Below, in pieces: positions 60,741 through 64,000 of a stretch of DNA of 64,000 nucleotides. This DNA comes from Geosiphon pyriformis (lineage: Eukaryota > Glomeromycota > Glomeromycetes > Archaeosporales > Geosiphonaceae), in NCBI GenBank assembly GCA_016748015.1, contig JAAOMT010000445.1, forward strand, positions 307,947 through 371,946. Direction: 5' to 3'. The notes below the pieces were generated by a model that was given only the letters and a program-made list of their open reading frames with translations, made no database searches and had not been told where the DNA came from. How positions within the stretch are numbered: position 1 is the stretch's first letter; every line of letters begins with the position of its first letter. The position numbers were made by a program, and so were the translations under genes.

Positions 60741-61290
60741 CATTATTTAGTGAAGCCACTCTGAAAGAAAAACCAATAACCGCCATATATACTAATGCAA
60801 AAGTTGATGGCCATGCCATCAAACTGATCTTAGATAGTAGATCAGCTGGCAGTATCATCACATGACAACTCATGGACCAATTAGGTCACCAAGTTGATCA
60901 CACTGCTAGTGTGCACATAATTACTGCTGATGGAGTGACTAAAACTCCAATTGGCGAAATCAATAACTTCCTTTTTGAAGTCAATGGCATCATTACTTCC
61001 ATCAAAGTCCTAGTGATAAAAGCAACCCAATATTAAGCATTGGTAGGCAATGATTAATTATCCAAAACTAATGCCATACTTGATTGGACCACTCAAGAAT
61101 TACAACTCAGTCAAAATGGTCAACACACACATATATCAGCCATGTGTGGCCATTTCAAGACTACCAACTCAACAACACCACTTATTGAATTCGAGGAAAA
61201 GGAAAAGAAATCTACCTGAGAAGCCTATCAAGTGTCATGGGCTGAAGCAAATCACAACAAACTGCTGCTAATACTATCATAAAACAAGCC
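60741..61290 (+). pseudogene. Retropepsin-like aspartic protease of LTR element 1, broken
   Basis: The reading around 60791-61030 gives V-D-G-H-A-I-K-L-I-L-D-S-R-S-A-G-S, a retropepsin active site in which the usual D-S/T-G has Arg in place of Gly (catalytic Asp codon 60833-60835). Then come I-I-T-A-D-G-V-T-K-T-P-I-G-E-I and V-L-V-I-K-A-T-Q-Y. Stops split it. The Gly loss and the stops make it inactive. Confidence 0.72.
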
Positions 61291-61343
61291 AGGAAAAGAA
61301 AAACAAAAGGAAAAACTCACTTGGGAAACTGACAATTTAACAT

Positions 61344-62166
61344 TGTTACTCATAAAAAAAAAACAGATATAGAAAATAGCAGACCAATAAGAGAATAGTA
61401 TTTAGCACATGAGCACATTGCTCAACAATGTGGAGCAATATCAGAAAACATGGCACATTGCTTAGCAATGTGGAGCAATATTAGAAAATTAGAGCACATT
61501 GCTCAACAATGTGAGCATTGCTCAAGAAATCATAACACATTGCTCGGAAATGTGAGTGATCTTATAAAATATCAATTATGTATATATAACAGTAGCATTA
61601 GAAGTAAAAAAAGCAGAATCTTTTAGTTAGAAATTTCCTATTCACAAATATTGAAAAATAAATTATTTATCATCCAAATTTATTCTTCACTATCAACACT
61701 CCATGTTGATAGCAATTGATACTTAACCATACTGGAACAATAGCTCTTGATCACAGCTATTGATGGATACAAACTTGCGTATTGTTTTGGCTCATTTCTC
61801 TATGTTATTTCTTTATTTTTTTGTCTTAATTGTTGTTATTACTAACTCTATTGAGGATTAACGCATGGGGTACTGACATCAGGATATAGCACTGGTAAAA
61901 GACCCAAAAATAAGGGTAGAACACTTGATTGAGGTTAGCTTACCAGAAGAAACACCAGCCATTACGCTGAGAAAAAAATTGACAAAACTGTGGTTTTGGA
62001 AAGCTATGGATAAAACTATTATCACTAAATCTCTGTCCATTATACAAAGAACTCAACCAAAACCTTCAGATAAACACACCTTCAGATTTCCATCATCGAC
62101 ACCAGCTTTGAGCACCAAGTTACAGGTTTGTTATTTACTTCAACAACCAAATAATTACTTGTAACA
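61344..62166 (+). repeat. Long terminal repeat 2 (about 823 bp)
   Basis: Starts TGTTACTCATAAAA and ends CTTGTAACA, giving 6 bp inverted ends TGTTAC/GTAACA. Followed by TTTGGTGCTCTCTGTGAGG, a likely primer binding site. Four palindromes related to CACATTGCTCAACAATGTG lie at 61414, 61454, 61495 and 61536. Confidence 0.87.
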
Positions 62167-64000
62167 TTTGGTGCTCTCTGTGAGGTATAATCTTACAAAG
62201 AACCAGTACCAACAAATAAATCAACAGTGGCAGAATCAGAAAGTATAGGAGCAAACCATTTAGGATTCGTGAAATCCTTATTTCAACACTGCTGTCAACA
62301 CTTAGGATTGAACCACAACCAGATATCAGCAGAATCAGCTTTCAATTTCTACATTAACAAAAGAATTGCCTATTTGTTAGAAACACCAATAAACACTAAA
62401 TCAGTAAGAGAAACTTTTTATCACAAATTAATCCAAAACACCAGCTTATCAACAAATTATAACTTTGCATTCATCATCACTGAAATTAATAAGGAAATTG
62501 AACATCACACACAACAAAAATACACAATTACTTATGCAAGTAAAGACAAAGGAAAATTACAAACACTGGCAGTAACACCTCAACAGATCCAACCATCCAC
62601 TTGGAAGAAACACAGAATTGAATCACCTACAAATCCATCATATCATTATACTTCTAAAAGTGTCATTAATATTACATCAGCAAATGTGTCTACATTAAAC
62701 GTGACATCAACATTTGGATGATTTCTATTTCAAAGTAAACAAAGGAAAGAAGATCTATTAGGACCATATAGCATGTACTTCAAGGGATTTAAATCGAAAT
62801 CATTAATACCATTAGGAGTTCGATCACCACCACCTCAACCAGACTTCAGAATTACTGATCCATAAAAATCAACCAAATTGGAAAAAGAACAAAAAAAAAA
62901 AGAGGAAAAAAAATTTGAAGATCAAGAATTCACTTACCAGAACCTGATTACTGAAAACCTGAATATAAAAACCCCAAATTTTCAGACTCAGCAAGATTAA
63001 AATCTAGAAAATCCAGAAATTGAAATTCCACCAAATCAGAATGACCAAAACCCCAACTTAATTAATCAACAAAACTTACCTCTGAATATTGTCATCAATT
63101 AGCCACCAATTGAACTGATTATTGAACCAATTCAACAGCAGCAAATATCTTTTCAACAGCCATCACTACAGCAACTTATTCAGCAACCGGTTCAGCAACC
63201 ACAACAACAGCTTCAACTACCAATACAACAACAGCAACTGATCATGCCAATGGTTTTTGCACCAATTGCAAAACTTGAGAAGTTCACTAGTGAAGAAAAT
63301 AACGTTCAGACATGGATCAATGATGTCGCTAAAGCCATTACTGCAAATAATTGGGATGACACAAAAACAATACAAGTCATTCCATATTTTCTAAAAAATA
63401 CCACCAACTTATGGTATTATAGCTTGGCCCAGAAACCCCAAAATTTTAATGCATTTAAAACAGAATTTCTAAGATATTTTAGTAATAATAACAGCATCAA
63501 CCACCTGGCAAGTACTTTCACCACCCAAAAACAAGGGGATACAGAAGCAGTCACCACCTACTTGGGATGCTTTTACAGAAATCTGCACCAAATTCAAGCT
63601 ATTAAGCTGATTACTTTACAGTGCCACAAATCTTAAATCAGTTCATCAGAGGCTTATACAGCAGCATACTCCAACAAGTATGTCCGATGCATCCAGTAGA
63701 CCTTTCTACCACAGTCACTCATGCTAGAGATTTTGAAACTACTGAGTTAGAAGCCAATCATGCTCAAACTGTGAATTTAGTAATGAATGGATCATCTGAC
63801 TTGGATTCTAAACTGAAACAATTTAGTAATTCCATTAATCAGAAATTAGAGGGATACTTAGCTGACAATCACCCAATTTATTAGCCTCCTTAATGATGTA
63901 ATAATTAGAGAAATGCAAATTGTTTCCAAAATCAGTCACGTCTATCATCATTAACAAATCAGCCATGGCAACAAAAAACACGAATTTGCCATAACTGTGG
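62167..64000 (+). mobile_element. LTR retroelement 2, internal region, runs off the window
   Basis: Starts right after LTR 2 and repeats the internal order of element 1. A first gag segment (62227-62721, in the phase of A-E-S-E-S-I-G) is followed by an acidic/Pro-rich linker with stops, then the capsid-like core in two overlapping frames (63244-63636 and 63621-63884). The last bases (I-C-H-N-C-G) look like the start of a CCHC knuckle. It shares LTR 2 with element 1 in a tandem LTR-int-LTR-int layout. Confidence 0.8.
62227..63884 (+). pseudogene. Gag-like polyprotein of LTR element 2, broken
   Basis: Same protein as in element 1. It has TAA, TAG and TGA at places where Gln or Arg would be expected (for example TAA at 62998-63000 and TAG near 63101), and one small frameshift between 63601 and 63636. 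The capsid core is otherwise well kept (F-L-K-N-T-T-N-L-W-Y-Y, F-L-R-Y-F-S-N-N-N-S-I, E-A-V-T-T-Y-L-G-C-F). Confidence 0.75.

Larger units (their letters stand above)
57457..61343 (+). mobile_element. LTR retroelement 1 (LTR plus gag and protease; no RT seen)
   Basis: LTR 1, then an internal region of about 3.0 kb with a gag-like reading, a zinc knuckle, a Pro/Gln/Tyr-rich part and a retropepsin-like domain, then LTR 2 at once. Nothing resembling reverse transcriptase, RNase H or integrase is present between the LTRs. It is inserted in LINE copy B. Reading frames carry many stops. Confidence 0.82.

Noticed and set aside
1-64000. tRNA, rRNA and CRISPR features
   Set aside because: A by-eye check on both strands for tRNA arms, rRNA blocks and regular direct repeats with unique spacers found none. 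The LTR palindrome array is not a CRISPR. A tRNAscan or Infernal run could still find a small RNA.

Overview
The window is AT-rich fungal DNA. It has short GT-AG introns, many small exons and dense housekeeping genes, plus degenerate retroelements of types I associate with arbuscular mycorrhizal fungi (Glomeromycotina, Rhizophagus-like). Assignment to that group is inference from gene style and repeat families, not from a marker gene.

Layout: a decayed LINE on the minus strand (1-5.5 kb, copy A) runs off the left edge. An AT-rich gap follows, then a 14-exon lineage-specific gene with a PD-(D/E)XK-like motif and one in-frame TGA (7.1-10.3 kb, -). After another AT desert come a PAH plus ISG12/IFI6-like membrane protein (13.4 kb, +), GPI mannosyltransferase 3 (14.4-16.8 kb, +, with an AT-AC U12-type intron), class II aldolase (17-18.2 kb, +), AP-2 sigma (18.6-19.3 kb, -) and mitochondrial uL6 (21.4-22.2 kb, -). 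Next are Integrator subunit 2 (25.6-30.9 kb, -, with a second U12-type donor) and, head to head with it, Sm protein E (31.1-31.8 kb, +). Then follow an O-fucosyltransferase-like protein (32.3-34.0 kb, -), an unknown gene (34.6-35.2 kb, -), DHFR (36.0-36.9 kb, -), V-ATPase subunit G (37.8-38.5 kb, -), thymidylate synthase (38.7-39.8 kb, +), a Ydj1-type DnaJ (40.8-42.3 kb, -), Enp2/NOL10 (42.7-45.8 kb, +) and a DUF1647-like membrane glycosyltransferase (47.1-48.5 kb, -). The right end holds a second copy of the same LINE on the plus strand (51.1-57.5 kb, copy B). Its ORF2 is cut by an LTR element organised LTR - gag/protease - LTR - gag..., which runs off the right edge.

Functional links: DHFR and thymidylate synthase are partners in the dTMP/folate cycle and lie 1.8 kb apart. 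INTS2 and SNRPE share a 165 bp divergent promoter region and both act on spliceosomal snRNAs. The two U12-type introns imply that the host has a minor spliceosome. The two LINE copies and the LTR elements are nearly free of CpG and carry C-to-T/G-to-A type lesions, while the host genes keep CpG; this fits methylation-driven decay limited to transposons. Exon joins were worked out by hand from splice sites, reading phase and family similarity, with no transcript data.
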